Of a stretch of 16,873 nt of DNA, positions 7,614 through 14,497 are shown piece after piece. A program made the position numbers and the translations under genes. The DNA is taken from assembly GCA_001803875.1 (NCBI GenBank), contig MHEO01000081.1, forward strand, positions 1-16,873, read 5' to 3'. Every line of letters starts with the position of its first letter. Position 1 is the first letter of the stretch. The notes under the pieces are model-generated. The model saw nothing but the letters and a program-made list of their open reading frames with translations, did no database searches and had not been told where the DNA came from. The stretch is from Nitrospirae bacterium RIFCSPHIGHO2_01_FULL_66_17. GTDB taxonomy: Bacteria > Nitrospirota > Nitrospiria > 2-01-FULL-66-17.

Positions 7614-8102
7614 TCAGCGCCCGACCGGACGGGTGCCGAAATCCACCACCCGCGGGACCACCAACCGCTCGAAGTCGTCGTACTTCATCCGGATGGCCTC
7701 GCGAGAGTTACCGGCGGGAAAGATGATGTCCTCGTCTTCGGTGAGCGCGGCGTCGACCAGCACGTCGAGCCCGTAGAGGTTGCCGAACGGGGGCATCATG
7801 CCGACTTCGCAATCAGGGAACAGCTCGGCGAACTCCGCCTCCGTCGCCAGCCGGATCCGCCGATTCCAGTCGCGGCCCAGCACCTCCTGGATCCGTGGTA
7901 AATCGACCATGAGACTCGCCGGCAGGACCGTCATCACGTTCTCCGGCCCGTCCTTGATCATCACCACCTTCGCCACCTCTTTGCCGGGCACGTGGAGCGT
8001 TTCGGCCGTCTCGGGAGCGCTGTGAGTGGACGGATGCGCGATGATCTCGTACTCCACGCCGTTTTCATCCAGATACTCTTTGAGTCGTCTTGTCATCGTC
8101 AT
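7614..8102 (-). CDS. YbaK/prolyl-tRNA-editing (EbsC) domain protein
   Basis: A 162-residue single-domain protein. The YbaK/ProX family hydrolyses mischarged aminoacyl-tRNAs (for example Cys- or Ala-tRNAPro) in trans; some members have no proven substrate. Visible signs are the AKVVMIKD segment with Lys45 at the conserved lysine position, a glycine/proline loop GMMPPFG (101-107), and the family pattern of N-terminal helix followed by HPSTHSA (23-29). The ATG at 8102 was chosen because GGAGGTGA lies eight bases upstream; the frame is open further up but overlaps the Hsp20 gene. It sits 47 bp after Hsp20 and 17 bp before pfkA, inside the same operon, which fits a translation-quality role during stress. 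The exact substrate is not predictable. Confidence 0.85.
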   Translation of the reverse strand: MTMTRRLKEYLDENGVEYEIIAHPSTHSAPETAETLHVPGKEVAKVVMIKDGPENVMTVLPASLMVDLPRIQEVLGRDWNRRIRLATEAEFAELFPDCEVGMMPPFGNLYGLDVLVDAALTEDEDIIFPAGNSREAIRMKYDDFERLVVPRVVDFGTRPVGR

Positions 8103-8149
8103 GGCTGTCACCTCCTCTCGATCGATCGCTTCAACCACACGGGAGCGCC

Positions 8150-8665
8150 CTACTCGATCGTGACCTTCACCTCGCGCCGCTTCGCCGCCTCGGTCTTGGG
8201 CAGGCGGATCTCGAGCACCCCGTTCGTGAAGGAGGCCTTCACCCGGTCGCCCTGGATGTCGCTCGGCAACTCCAGCGATCGGATCAGACGCCCGTACGCG
8301 CGTTCCGCCACGTAGCGGCCCCGTTCGCCGGCCTCGGCCTCGCGCTTCCGCTCCGCGGCAATGGTCAGGCGGCGCTCGGAGAGCGTGACCTCGATCGTCT
8401 CCTTGTCGATTCCGGGCAACTCGGCCTTCACCACCACGTCGTCCTTCTCCTCGTACATGTCGAGGGGGATGTCCCGCCCGCCCAGCACGCCGAGCACGCG
8501 GTCGACGTCGCGCCGGAACGGAAGCGGCCTGCCCCAGAACGCCTCCATCATCCGCTCCATCTCGCGTTCCAACCTGGTCAGACTCGGCCACAGCGTGGGC
8601 AGACCCGTCGCGGGGGCCTGCTCTTTCTCCACTTCTCCCACATCGAGCGTCGATACCTGTCCCAT
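8150..8665 (-). CDS. Hsp20/alpha-crystallin small heat-shock protein (operon B)
   Basis: A 171-residue ATP-independent holdase. The variable N-terminal region (1-63) contains an amphipathic helix (RLEREMERMMEAFWG). The alpha-crystallin domain follows (about 64-165), with the typical ELPGIDKETIEVTLSERRLTI core, the RSLELP strand and the GVLEIRLPK strand. The tail EVKVTIE holds the C-terminal beta-type motif. The ATG at 8665 is preferred over one at 8689 because it has GGAGG seven bases upstream and the other has none. It is the second gene of the five-gene operon, 45 bp after the CoA-binding gene. It is clearly diverged from the second Hsp20 at 13394-13849, so the two probably differ in clients or oligomer partner. 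Confidence 0.93.
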   Translation of the reverse strand: MGQVSTLDVGEVEKEQAPATGLPTLWPSLTRLEREMERMMEAFWGRPLPFRRDVDRVLGVLGGRDIPLDMYEEKDDVVVKAELPGIDKETIEVTLSERRLTIAAERKREAEAGERGRYVAERAYGRLIRSLELPSDIQGDRVKASFTNGVLEIRLPKTEAAKRREVKVTIE

Positions 8666-8710
8666 GATCGGCCTCCTCTCTTCACCCATCCGTCTTAACC
8701 CGATCCCTTT

Positions 8711-9160
8711 TCATTTCGCGCCCGGTTGGGCACGATGCACTTTCATCATGCACTTGTTCATGATCACGGTGAGGCCGGCAGCCTCGGCGCGCCGGGCCGC
8801 GGCGTTGTTCACGATCCCCTCCTGCATCCAGACGACCTTCGCCCCGACGGCGATCGCGTCCTCCACGATCGACGGCGCGTCTGCCGACGGCCGGAAGATC
8901 TCCACGATGTCGATCTTCTCGGAGACGTCCCGCAGCGCGGCATAGACCGGTCGGCCGAGGAGCGGCCCCTTGGCCGCGGGATTCACCGGGATGATCGTGT
9001 AGCCCCGCTCCTGAAGGTATTTGGGGACGAAGTGGCTCGGCTTTTCGGGATGAGACGACAACCCCACGACCGCGACGGTCGTGTACCGCCCCATCACGCG
9101 GCGGGCCTCCTCGTCCGAAAACCAGATACTCGGCACTTCGCATGTCTCGTCTGGTTCCAT
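8711..9160 (-). CDS. CoA-binding domain protein (YccU family)
   Basis: A 149-residue stand-alone Rossmann-type CoA-binding protein. The family pattern is clear: VAVVGLSSHPEKPSHFVPKY (28-47), GYTIIPVNP, LGRPVYAALRDV, IDIVEIFRPSADAP, GAKVVWMQEGIVN and the late NKCMMKVH segment. Family members bind CoA or acyl-CoA; some are thought to influence acetylation or redox responses, but a general biochemical role is not established. Two adjacent ATGs (9163 and 9160) follow AGGAG. The second gives the better five-base spacing and is chosen. The open frame continues upstream into the repeat at 9311-9434 but has no support there. It is the first gene of the operon, so the promoter should lie between 9161 and 9310. 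Confidence 0.9.
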   Translation of the reverse strand: MEPDETCEVPSIWFSDEEARRVMGRYTTVAVVGLSSHPEKPSHFVPKYLQERGYTIIPVNPAAKGPLLGRPVYAALRDVSEKIDIVEIFRPSADAPSIVEDAIAVGAKVVWMQEGIVNNAAARRAEAAGLTVIMNKCMMKVHRAQPGAK

Positions 9161-9257
9161 CATCGCTCCTGTGGCCACGGCCGCGGTTATTCCCTCTTGT
9201 GAATCACCGTAGCAAACCCGCCACGCCCGATCCATTCCTCGACGGGGGTACGCGATC

Positions 9258-9300
9258 CGAAAGAAAGGAGGGGGCGACCCCCACGAAGGGGTGATCCCCG
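9258..9300 (-). terminator. Possible terminator-like GC hairpin upstream of the CoA-binding gene
   Basis: On the minus strand, GGGGG-TCG-CCCCC (9282-9270) is followed by TCCTTTCTTTC. An alternative stem ACCCC/GGGGT with a TTCGTG loop overlaps it. This could end read-through from the response-regulator gene before the next operon starts. The tract is not a pure T run, so the call is tentative. Confidence 0.35.
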
Positions 9301-9310
9301 GCGTCGCCGA

Positions 9311-9434
9311 GGAGCCTGTCCATGAAGGGTCATCTGCGGCGTTGCCGCTGCGCTTCCGCTCCTCACGTACCCACCGCGTACGCTCCGGTGCGGTTCTCGC
9401 GGCGCCTTGCATCTGACCCTTCCTGAACAGGCTC
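9311..9434. repeat. Palindromic dispersed repeat, copy 2 (inverted relative to copy 1)
   Basis: A 124-bp element with ends GAGCCTGTCCATGAAGGGTC and, inverted, GAGCCTGTTCAGGAAGGGTC. The stem differs from copy 1 at paired positions: GGGTC with GACCC here, against TGGTC with GGCCG in copy 1. Both sides therefore changed while pairing was kept, with G-U allowed. It lies between the response-regulator stop and the CoA-binding operon. Together with copy 1 it brackets that operon as inverted repeats. Confidence 0.85.
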
Positions 9435-9459
9435 AAAGACCGATGACCCCGGCAGGCTC

Positions 9460-10149
9460 CTAGTCGTCGGACGGCGAGGTGGACACGAGTCCGTGGCGTT
9501 GGGCGTAAATCGCCGCCTGCGTCCGGTTGTTCATGTGGAGTTTCTTGAGGATGTTCTTGAGGTGAATCTTCACGGTGTGCTCGGAAATCGACAGCGCGTT
9601 CGCGATCTCCTTGTTGGTCGCCCCGTTGGCAAGCTCGCGGAGAATCTCTTCCTCCCGCGCCGTCAGGACGTGGGAGGAACCGACCGCGGGCGCGACCCGG
9701 CTGTTGGCCATCACGGCGAATTCGGCGAGGAAGTGGGCCGCCAACTGGTGGGGGATCACCGCTTCCCCGTTCATCAGCCGCTCGACGGCCGAAACCAGTT
9801 CGTCGGGGTCGATGTTCTTTAAGAGGTACCCCCGAGCCCCCGCCTTTACCGCGGCGAAGAGATTGTCGTTCTCGTCCGACACGGTCAACATGAGGATCCG
9901 CGTCTCGGGCAGGCGCTCGTGGATCGCCCGCGTGGCCTCGATGCCGTTGCAGCCGGGCATGTTGACGTCCATCAAGATCACGTCCGGCTTCAACCGCACG
10001 GCTTCCTCGATCCCGGCGCGGCCGTCGCCGGCCTCGCCGGCCACGGTCAATCCGCGGTCCTTGAGCAGCGTCACCAGGCCCTTGCGGAACAAGGTGTGAT
10101 CGTCGACGACCAGCACCCGGGGGGACGGCGTCGAGGAGGGCGTGGTCAT
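9460..10149 (-). CDS. NarL/LuxR-family response regulator
   Basis: A 229-residue two-domain regulator. The receiver domain (11-130) has the acidic pair Asp16-Asp17, phospho-acceptor Asp61 in LMDVNMPG, Thr89 and Lys111, so it looks fully functional. The C-terminal LuxR/GerE helix-turn-helix (about 160-222) reads LTAREEEILRELANGATNKE followed by IANALSISEHTVKIHLKNIL. The start ATG overlaps the kinase stop by four bases (ATGA), making this a coupled two-component pair. Phosphorylation should drive dimerisation and DNA binding. Likely targets are the neighbouring Usp, Hsp20 and HPF operons, by analogy with DosR; this is inferred, and no operator was identified. The stop TAG is immediately followed by GGAGCCTG, the end sequence of the local palindromic repeat. 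Confidence 0.95.
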   Translation of the reverse strand: MTTPSSTPSPRVLVVDDHTLFRKGLVTLLKDRGLTVAGEAGDGRAGIEEAVRLKPDVILMDVNMPGCNGIEATRAIHERLPETRILMLTVSDENDNLFAAVKAGARGYLLKNIDPDELVSAVERLMNGEAVIPHQLAAHFLAEFAVMANSRVAPAVGSSHVLTAREEEILRELANGATNKEIANALSISEHTVKIHLKNILKKLHMNNRTQAAIYAQRHGLVSTSPSDD

Positions 10150-11423
10150 CGCGCGCTCCCGTCCTCGTCGGATCCGACGGGGACCTCGATCACGACCGTG
10201 GTGCCCCGTCCGAGCGTCGAGCTCAATCGAACCGAGCCTCCCACGCGCGCCGCCCGCTCCCGCATGATCCGCAGGCCGAGGTGGGCGCCGCTCGGATCGT
10301 TGAGCCGCGTCGCGTCGCAACCCACGCCGTCGTCTTCCACCCGGATCTCCCACGCTGCGGGCATTCTGGCGCAGACGACCCGGACCCGCGACGCCTGCGC
10401 GTGCTTGCGCACGTTGGCCAGCGCCTCCTGCACCATCCGGAAGACCTCGGCCTGCGGGCAAAATGCCAGGCCCTGCAGGCATTCCTCCCCGACCAGTTCG
10501 GCGCGGATATGATTTCTGAGCTCGAACGTCGCCAAGTGGGCGTGAAGCGAGGAGGCGAACGCGCCCCCTTCCTTCGGCGCGCTCCGGAAATCGACCAGGA
10601 GCTGCCGGACGTCCTCGTACGTCGCGCGGATCACCTCGCGGATGCCTTCCAGCTCGCGCCGCGCGCCCTCGGTCTCGCCGCCGCGCAGGAGTTGCTCCGC
10701 GCGCGCGGCTTGCACGTTCAGGCACGCCAGCGACTGCGCGATCCCGTCGTGGAGTTCGGCGGCGATGACGGCCCGCTCCTCCGCCACCGCGGACTCCCGC
10801 ATCGCGGCGAACCACCGGGCGTTCTCGACCGCCACCCCGAGCTCCCAGCCGATCGCCGACAACAGCGTCCGATCGATCGTCCGAAACGCGCGCGGCTCGC
10901 GGGCGTACAGCGTCAGCAGGCCGAGGGTGCGGTCGCGCGAACGGAGCGGCACCGACACCAGCGAGCCCACGCGCTCGTCCAGGCAGGCGGGCCGGCTGAG
11001 GCGCGCGTCCGCCGCGAGATCGTCCACCACCAGCGGCTCATCCATCGAGAGGGACAGCCCGCAGAGGCACGCCCCCCGCGGGATGCGGGACTCACGGGTG
11101 CGGAACGCCTCGGACAGACCGCGGCTGGCGACCAGGCAGAGTTCCCCCGACCCGTCCTCGACCAGGTGGATCGCCCCGGTGTCGGCCCGGGCGAGGTCCA
11201 GCAGCCGGTCGAGCACCGCGTTCAACGCCTTGGCGAGCGCGGGCGACTGACTGACCACGGCCGCCACGACGTGCAGCGCGCGCAGCGGGTCCGCTGGATC
11301 CCGGCGCGCGACATCCGCTTCGCCGCACCCCGCGGCCGCGCGGTCGGCCGGTTGGCCATTCCCCGCTTCTTCGACGCCCGGCACCTCTTCGTCGCTCACC
11401 ATCCTCAGCGCGCACTCTCCCAT
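10146..11423 (-). CDS. Soluble GAF-domain sensor histidine kinase (NarL-type, HisKA_3)
   Basis: A 425-residue cytoplasmic kinase with no membrane segment. One GAF domain (about 60-200) carries the GACLCG motif (Cys119, Cys121) plus Cys96 and Cys147. A HisKA_3 dimerisation helix follows with His225 in AAELHDGIAQSL. The ATPase domain has the N-box EALANVRKH (Asn337) and the G1 box EDDGVG (363-368). The ATG at 11423 is chosen because GGAGG lies upstream at ideal spacing; an earlier ATG at 11477 has little support. It phosphorylates the regulator encoded by the overlapping next gene. The soluble GAF architecture suggests sensing of an internal redox, gas or metabolite signal. The Cys pair could bind a metal or respond to oxidation, though CLCG-type motifs recur in this GAF subfamily. 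It follows three Usp genes on the same strand with a 60-bp gap. Confidence 0.93.
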   Translation of the reverse strand: MGECALRMVSDEEVPGVEEAGNGQPADRAAAGCGEADVARRDPADPLRALHVVAAVVSQSPALAKALNAVLDRLLDLARADTGAIHLVEDGSGELCLVASRGLSEAFRTRESRIPRGACLCGLSLSMDEPLVVDDLAADARLSRPACLDERVGSLVSVPLRSRDRTLGLLTLYAREPRAFRTIDRTLLSAIGWELGVAVENARWFAAMRESAVAEERAVIAAELHDGIAQSLACLNVQAARAEQLLRGGETEGARRELEGIREVIRATYEDVRQLLVDFRSAPKEGGAFASSLHAHLATFELRNHIRAELVGEECLQGLAFCPQAEVFRMVQEALANVRKHAQASRVRVVCARMPAAWEIRVEDDGVGCDATRLNDPSGAHLGLRIMRERAARVGGSVRLSSTLGRGTTVVIEVPVGSDEDGSAR

Positions 11424-11483
11424 CGTGGCACCTCCGTGACTCGGAAGCCTGGCGCGACTCTCCATCCGCGTCGCCATTTTGGA

Positions 11484-12002
11484 TTATTCCGAGCGAAAAA
11501 GATACCCCCCCAAAGGGGGTGTTTTGGGGGAGGGGATGTGCCGGACCTGGCGGTTTGGCTCGCGCAGGGCCTTGACCGTCAGCACGGGACAGGGCGCGTG
11601 CTGGACCACCCGTTCCGCCACGCTGCCGAGCACCGCGTGGGCGAGCCCCGTGCGGCCGTGGGTGCCCATCACGATGAGGTCGGCCCGGTATCGCTTGGCG
11701 GCCGCGCGGATCTCGAGAAAGGGCGTGCCCACCTCGAGGTGCCATTCCACCTCGATCCCCTGCGCCTTGACCCGTTCGACGTGTTCCCGCAGCATCTCGG
11801 CCAGCACGGCGCCGACCTCGCGGTGCGCAGCGGGCTGCGCCAGCGACAGCTCGATCCCGTACGCCGGCTGCTCCATGACGTGCAGGAAGACAATCTTGGC
11901 CGAGAACGCTTCGGCCAGTTCGACGGCCCGCCTCATCGCTTCCAGGGAACCGTCGGAGAAATCCGTGGGCGCCAGGATCGTGCGCACCGAGACCGCGTCC
12001 AT
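11484..12002 (-). CDS. Universal stress protein (UspA family) with repeat-derived C-terminal tail
   Basis: A 172-residue UspA-fold protein. The fold runs from TILAPTDFS (8-16) to PCPVLTVKA near residue 146. The ATP-binding signature G-x2-G-x9-G(S/T) is visible as MGTHGRTGLAHAVLGSVAE, so it is probably an ATP-binding Usp. The last ~24 residues (RQVRHIPSPKTPPLGG and on) are unlike the family and are encoded by the palindromic C/G tract at 11506-11535, suggesting that a repeat insertion replaced the original stop. The ATG overlaps the previous Usp stop (TAATG), so the two are translationally coupled. Usps help cells survive starvation and redox stress; their partners are usually unknown. Confidence 0.92.
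   Translation of the reverse strand: MDAVSVRTILAPTDFSDGSLEAMRRAVELAEAFSAKIVFLHVMEQPAYGIELSLAQPAAHREVGAVLAEMLREHVERVKAQGIEVEWHLEVGTPFLEIRAAAKRYRADLIVMGTHGRTGLAHAVLGSVAERVVQHAPCPVLTVKALREPNRQVRHIPSPKTPPLGGYLFRSE
11506..11535. repeat. C/G-tract palindrome inside the 3' end of a Usp gene
   Basis: CCCCCAAA and TTTGGGGG form an 8-bp stem around GGGGGTGT. The TTTTGGGGGAGG arm resembles TTTTGGGGGGAGG near 6109-6121 and, more loosely, the C6/G6 repeats at 14936-15028. It lies between the Usp and kinase genes and is translated as the Usp tail. Confidence 0.5.
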
Positions 12003-12457
12003 TACGCGCCCCGCACCGTCAACACCGGACAGGGCGACATCCGCACCACGCGCTCGGCCACGCTGCCCATCAGGAAATGGCCCATCCCCCGCCGGCCGTG
12101 CGTGCCGATCACGATCAGGTCGGCCCGCTCGTCCCGGGCCTTCTTGACGATCTCATCGTACGAAACCCCTTGGGTGAACGCCCCGGCCGCGGCGACGCCG
12201 CCTTCCCGAAGCTCCTGAACCAGGCCGTCCAGCAGGGGTTCAACCACGGTGGTGAGATTGGCGTACAGATCGGTCCACTGCAACGACTCGGTCATCGCGT
12301 AACTCCACGTCTCGATCACGTGGAACAGGACGATCTTCGCGCCGAACCGCTTCGCCAGGGCGGCGGCGTACGTCAGAGCCTCCCGCGAGCAGGGCGAAAA
12401 ATCGGTGGGAACGAGAATCATCGCGATCACGGGTTCCGGTCCTCGCGCCTGGATCAT
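12002..12457 (-). CDS. Universal stress protein (UspA family), middle copy
   Basis: A 151-residue UspA-fold protein: MILVPTDFSPCSREALTYAA at the N-terminus after a short leader, then KIVLFHV, DLIVIGTHGRRGMGHFLMGS with the ATP-binding glycine pattern, and SPCPVLTVRGA at the end. The ATG at 12457 is chosen because GGAGG lies five bases upstream; ATGs at 12487 and 12421 are also possible. The latter would begin exactly at the first beta strand but has a poor ribosome site. It shares the minus-strand Usp-Usp-Usp-kinase-regulator order, and its stop overlaps the next Usp start. It differs clearly from the other two Usps, so this is an old family expansion or separate recruitment, not a fresh tandem duplication. 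Confidence 0.92.
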   Translation of the reverse strand: MIQARGPEPVIAMILVPTDFSPCSREALTYAAALAKRFGAKIVLFHVIETWSYAMTESLQWTDLYANLTTVVEPLLDGLVQELREGGVAAAGAFTQGVSYDEIVKKARDERADLIVIGTHGRRGMGHFLMGSVAERVVRMSPCPVLTVRGA

Positions 12458-12581
12458 CGCCGCCTCCATCGCTTCGCCGCACACCATCCAACACCACGAT
12501 AGCGCGACGTCCTCCTTCGGTCTATCCCGCGTTCGACGTATTTCGCCGAGCCAAACGAGGGAGGCACGATCCCCCGGACGG

Positions 12582-13058
12582 TCATTCTCCCTTCCCCCCG
12601 ATGTGCGCTTTCGGGCGCACGGTGAGGACGGGGCACGCGGCTTTTTGCACCACCCGCTGGGCCACGCTGCCCATCAGGACGTGGGCGATGCCGGTCCGAC
12701 CGTGGGTGCCGAGGACGAGGAGGTCGGCCGGGATTTCCTCCGCGGTCTTCAGAATCTCAACGAACGGAATCCCCTCCTTGAAGAGCGGATGCACCGTGAC
12801 GCCCCGGCCGCGCACCTCCGCGGCAAGCGCGTCGAGCTTCGCGGACTCCTCGGCCTTCACCTCCCGCACCCACTGCTCGACGCCGTGTTGGATCTGGACG
12901 TTCATCGAGACTCCCGGCCCGCTGAAAAACGGCCGCTCGAACACGTGGAGCAGGGACAATTCCGCGCCGAGCTTGAGCGCGAATTGGACCGCGTACTCCA
13001 GGGCCTCCCCGGAAGACGGCGAAAAATCGGTCGCAAACACCAGACGCTTCATCGCCAT
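12582..13058 (-). CDS. Universal stress protein (UspA family), first copy
   Basis: A 158-residue UspA-fold protein: MKRLVFATDFSPSSGEALEY, ELSLLHVFERPFF, DLLVLGTHGRTGIAHVLMGS with the ATP-binding glycine motif, and ACPVLTVRPKAHIGGKGE at the end. The ATG at 13058 has AAGGAG eight bases upstream. The frame stays open well upstream, but that part is unlike any Usp and has no ribosome site. It is the first gene after the divergent gap, so its promoter should lie in 13059-13393, possibly shared with the Hsp20 operon facing the other way. The next Usp starts 124 bp downstream on the same strand. Confidence 0.92.
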   Translation of the reverse strand: MAMKRLVFATDFSPSSGEALEYAVQFALKLGAELSLLHVFERPFFSGPGVSMNVQIQHGVEQWVREVKAEESAKLDALAAEVRGRGVTVHPLFKEGIPFVEILKTAEEIPADLLVLGTHGRTGIAHVLMGSVAQRVVQKAACPVLTVRPKAHIGGKGE

Positions 13059-13393
13059 GTCGTTGTCTCCTTCTATCGTGTCGGAACCAGGGACGCCACG
13101 CCGCCGGCGCGCCGCGATCCATCCCCTTCCACGGTAGCCGATTTCGGCCTGTCGGATCAAGCATGAGCGTCTAGCGCGACGGAAGATCGTTGCCTCCCGC
13201 ATAGCCCGTTCGGGTGAACCGCGATCCCTCTTTTTCCCCTGACAACCACCTCCGTCAGGGACTGGAACGGCGCAAGACCAACTGATAGAGTCATGCCAGG
13301 AACACGACCAGACACGATCAACAACGTCTCGCAGCCTCGGCGCGGTAAATCGCGTCTGCGTTGCGCCACGTAAGCGAGGAAAGGAGGGTCGCC
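13059..13393. promoter_or_regulatory. Divergent intergenic region driving the Usp and Hsp20 operons
   Basis: This 335-bp gap separates two stress operons that read outward, so it must contain both promoters. I see no coding sequence with a credible start. A 7-bp stem CCCTGAC/GTCAGGG (13237-13260, loop of 10) is the clearest structure. A related CAGGGAC word occurs near 13108, beside GGAAC in both places, which may hint at a shared binding site. No CIRCE element (TTAGCACTC inverted repeat) and no clear sigma-70 or sigma-32 promoter were found. Confidence 0.6.
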
Positions 13394-13849
13394 ATGACCA
13401 CGCTGACACGATGGGATCCGTTCAAAGAACTGGATGAGTTGCAGAACCGCCTGTCGACGCTGTTTGGGCGCGCCCCGGTTCGGAAGGACGGCGGTCGCGA
13501 GGAAGCGATGACGCTCGCGGAGTGGGCGCCGCTCGTGGACATCATCGAGGAGGAGAAGGAATACCGCATCAAGGCCGAACTCCCCGAGGTGAGCAAGCCG
13601 GACGTGAAGGTCACCGTTCAGGACGACGTCCTCACGATCGCCGGCGAACGGACGTTCGAGAAGGAGGACACGGGTAGGAAATACCACCGCGTGGAGCGGG
13701 CCTACGGCAGCTTCGCGCGAAGCTTTACGCTGCCCGAGGACGCCGACGCGGCGAGGGTGAACGCCGAATTCAAGGACGGGGTCCTCGTCGTCCACCTCCC
13801 CAAGTCCGAGAAGGCGCGGCCGAAGAGCATCGAGGTCAAGGTCGCCTGA
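13394..13849 (+). CDS. Hsp20/alpha-crystallin small heat-shock protein (operon D)
   Basis: A 151-residue small heat-shock protein. The N-terminus MTTLTRWDPFKELDELQNRL is typical of class A bacterial Hsp20s. The alpha-crystallin domain (about 45-140) shows LVDIIEEEKEYRIKAELPEV, the VLTIAGER strand, YGSFARSFTLPE and GVLVVHLPKSE. The tail KSIEVKV contains the I-x-V oligomerisation motif. The ATG at 13394 is preceded by AAGGAGG at good spacing; the open frame upstream lacks support. It is the first gene of the plus-strand operon, followed after 39 bp by the ribosome-hibernation fusion, so folding protection and ribosome shutdown appear to be made together. Confidence 0.95.
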   Translation: MTTLTRWDPFKELDELQNRLSTLFGRAPVRKDGGREEAMTLAEWAPLVDIIEEEKEYRIKAELPEVSKPDVKVTVQDDVLTIAGERTFEKEDTGRKYHRVERAYGSFARSFTLPEDADAARVNAEFKDGVLVVHLPKSEKARPKSIEVKVA

Positions 13850-13888
13850 CGGGTTGGGACATCCGAGCATGCATCGGGAAAGGAGACC

Positions 13889-14446
13889 ATGAAACATCCA
13901 CTGCAAGTCACGGTGCGGAACATGTCGTTGTCCGACGCGGCGCGGGCGGCCATCCAGGAGCGGGCCGACAAGCTTGACGCGTTCAACCCCGACATCATCG
14001 GGTGTCGCGTGCTGGTCGAAATGCCCCACCGCCATCAGCACCAGGGCGCGCGCTACAACGTGCGGATCGATCTGACCATCCCGGGAACCGAGTTGATCGT
14101 CAAGCGCGAACCCCACGAGGATGTGTACGTCGCGATCCGGGATGCGTTCGACGCCGCCAAGCGCCAGGTGCAGAGTTATCGCCGCCGCCAGCGTGGCGAA
14201 GTGAAGGCGCACGAGGAGTCCCCGCTCGCCCGGGTCACCAAGCTGTTCCCGATCGAGGGCTACGGCTTCCTCGAAACGCCCGATGGCCGCGAGGTGTACT
14301 TTCACAGCCACAGCGTGCTGAACGGCGGGTTCGATCACCTGGAGCCGGGAACCGAGGTGCGGTTCGTCGAGGAAGAGGGGGATCAGGGGCCGCAGGCCAG
14401 CACGGTGATCCCCCTGAAGCGCCAGCACGCGCCAGGCAACGATTGA
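13889..14446 (+). CDS. Ribosome hibernation (HPF/RaiA, S30AE) domain fused to a cold-shock domain
   Basis: A 185-residue fusion. Residues 4-105 match the S30AE fold of HPF/RaiA (PLQVTVRNMSLSDAARAAIQ, KLDAFNPDIIGCRVLVEMPH, then the amphipathic DVYVAIRDAFDAAKRQVQSY helix). This domain sits in the decoding centre of idle 70S ribosomes and blocks mRNA/tRNA binding. Residues about 113-178 form a cold-shock/OB domain with RNP-like strands GYGFLETPDG and REVYFHSHSVL, which binds single-stranded nucleic acid. The usual long-HPF dimerisation domain is absent and the cold-shock domain takes its place, so 100S dimer formation is not expected; mRNA or rRNA contact is more likely. The start has AAAGGAG upstream. 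It is the second gene of the operon, and its neighbours support a stress-resting role. Confidence 0.92.
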   Translation: MKHPLQVTVRNMSLSDAARAAIQERADKLDAFNPDIIGCRVLVEMPHRHQHQGARYNVRIDLTIPGTELIVKREPHEDVYVAIRDAFDAAKRQVQSYRRRQRGEVKAHEESPLARVTKLFPIEGYGFLETPDGREVYFHSHSVLNGGFDHLEPGTEVRFVEEEGDQGPQASTVIPLKRQHAPGND

Positions 14447-14497
14447 GCGTCACGCGAGAGGTGAGGCAGCGCGTCGTCGGCGCGCGAGGAGGATGCC

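Noticed and set aside
9161..9436. N-terminal extension of the CoA-binding protein into repeat copy 2
   Set aside because: The extra residues are a translation of the dispersed repeat (a similar peptide arises from copy 1), and the only good ribosome site is at 9160-9163.
10281..12218. A 645-codon plus-strand open frame antisense to the kinase and Usp genes
   Set aside because: High GC at third positions leaves the opposite frame open; the translation is low-complexity and spans two well-supported genes.
13237..13260. CCCTGAC/GTCAGGG stem considered as a terminator
   Set aside because: The T run lies on the wrong side for both strands and the element sits between divergent genes.
13059..13409. 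N-terminal extension of the first Usp
   Set aside because: There is no ribosome site or Usp similarity upstream; the ATG at 13058 begins right at the first fold strand with AAGGAG before it.
13157..14428. A 423-codon minus-strand open frame opposite Hsp20 and the HPF fusion
   Set aside because: It is a mirror of two solid plus-strand genes, with no motif of its own.
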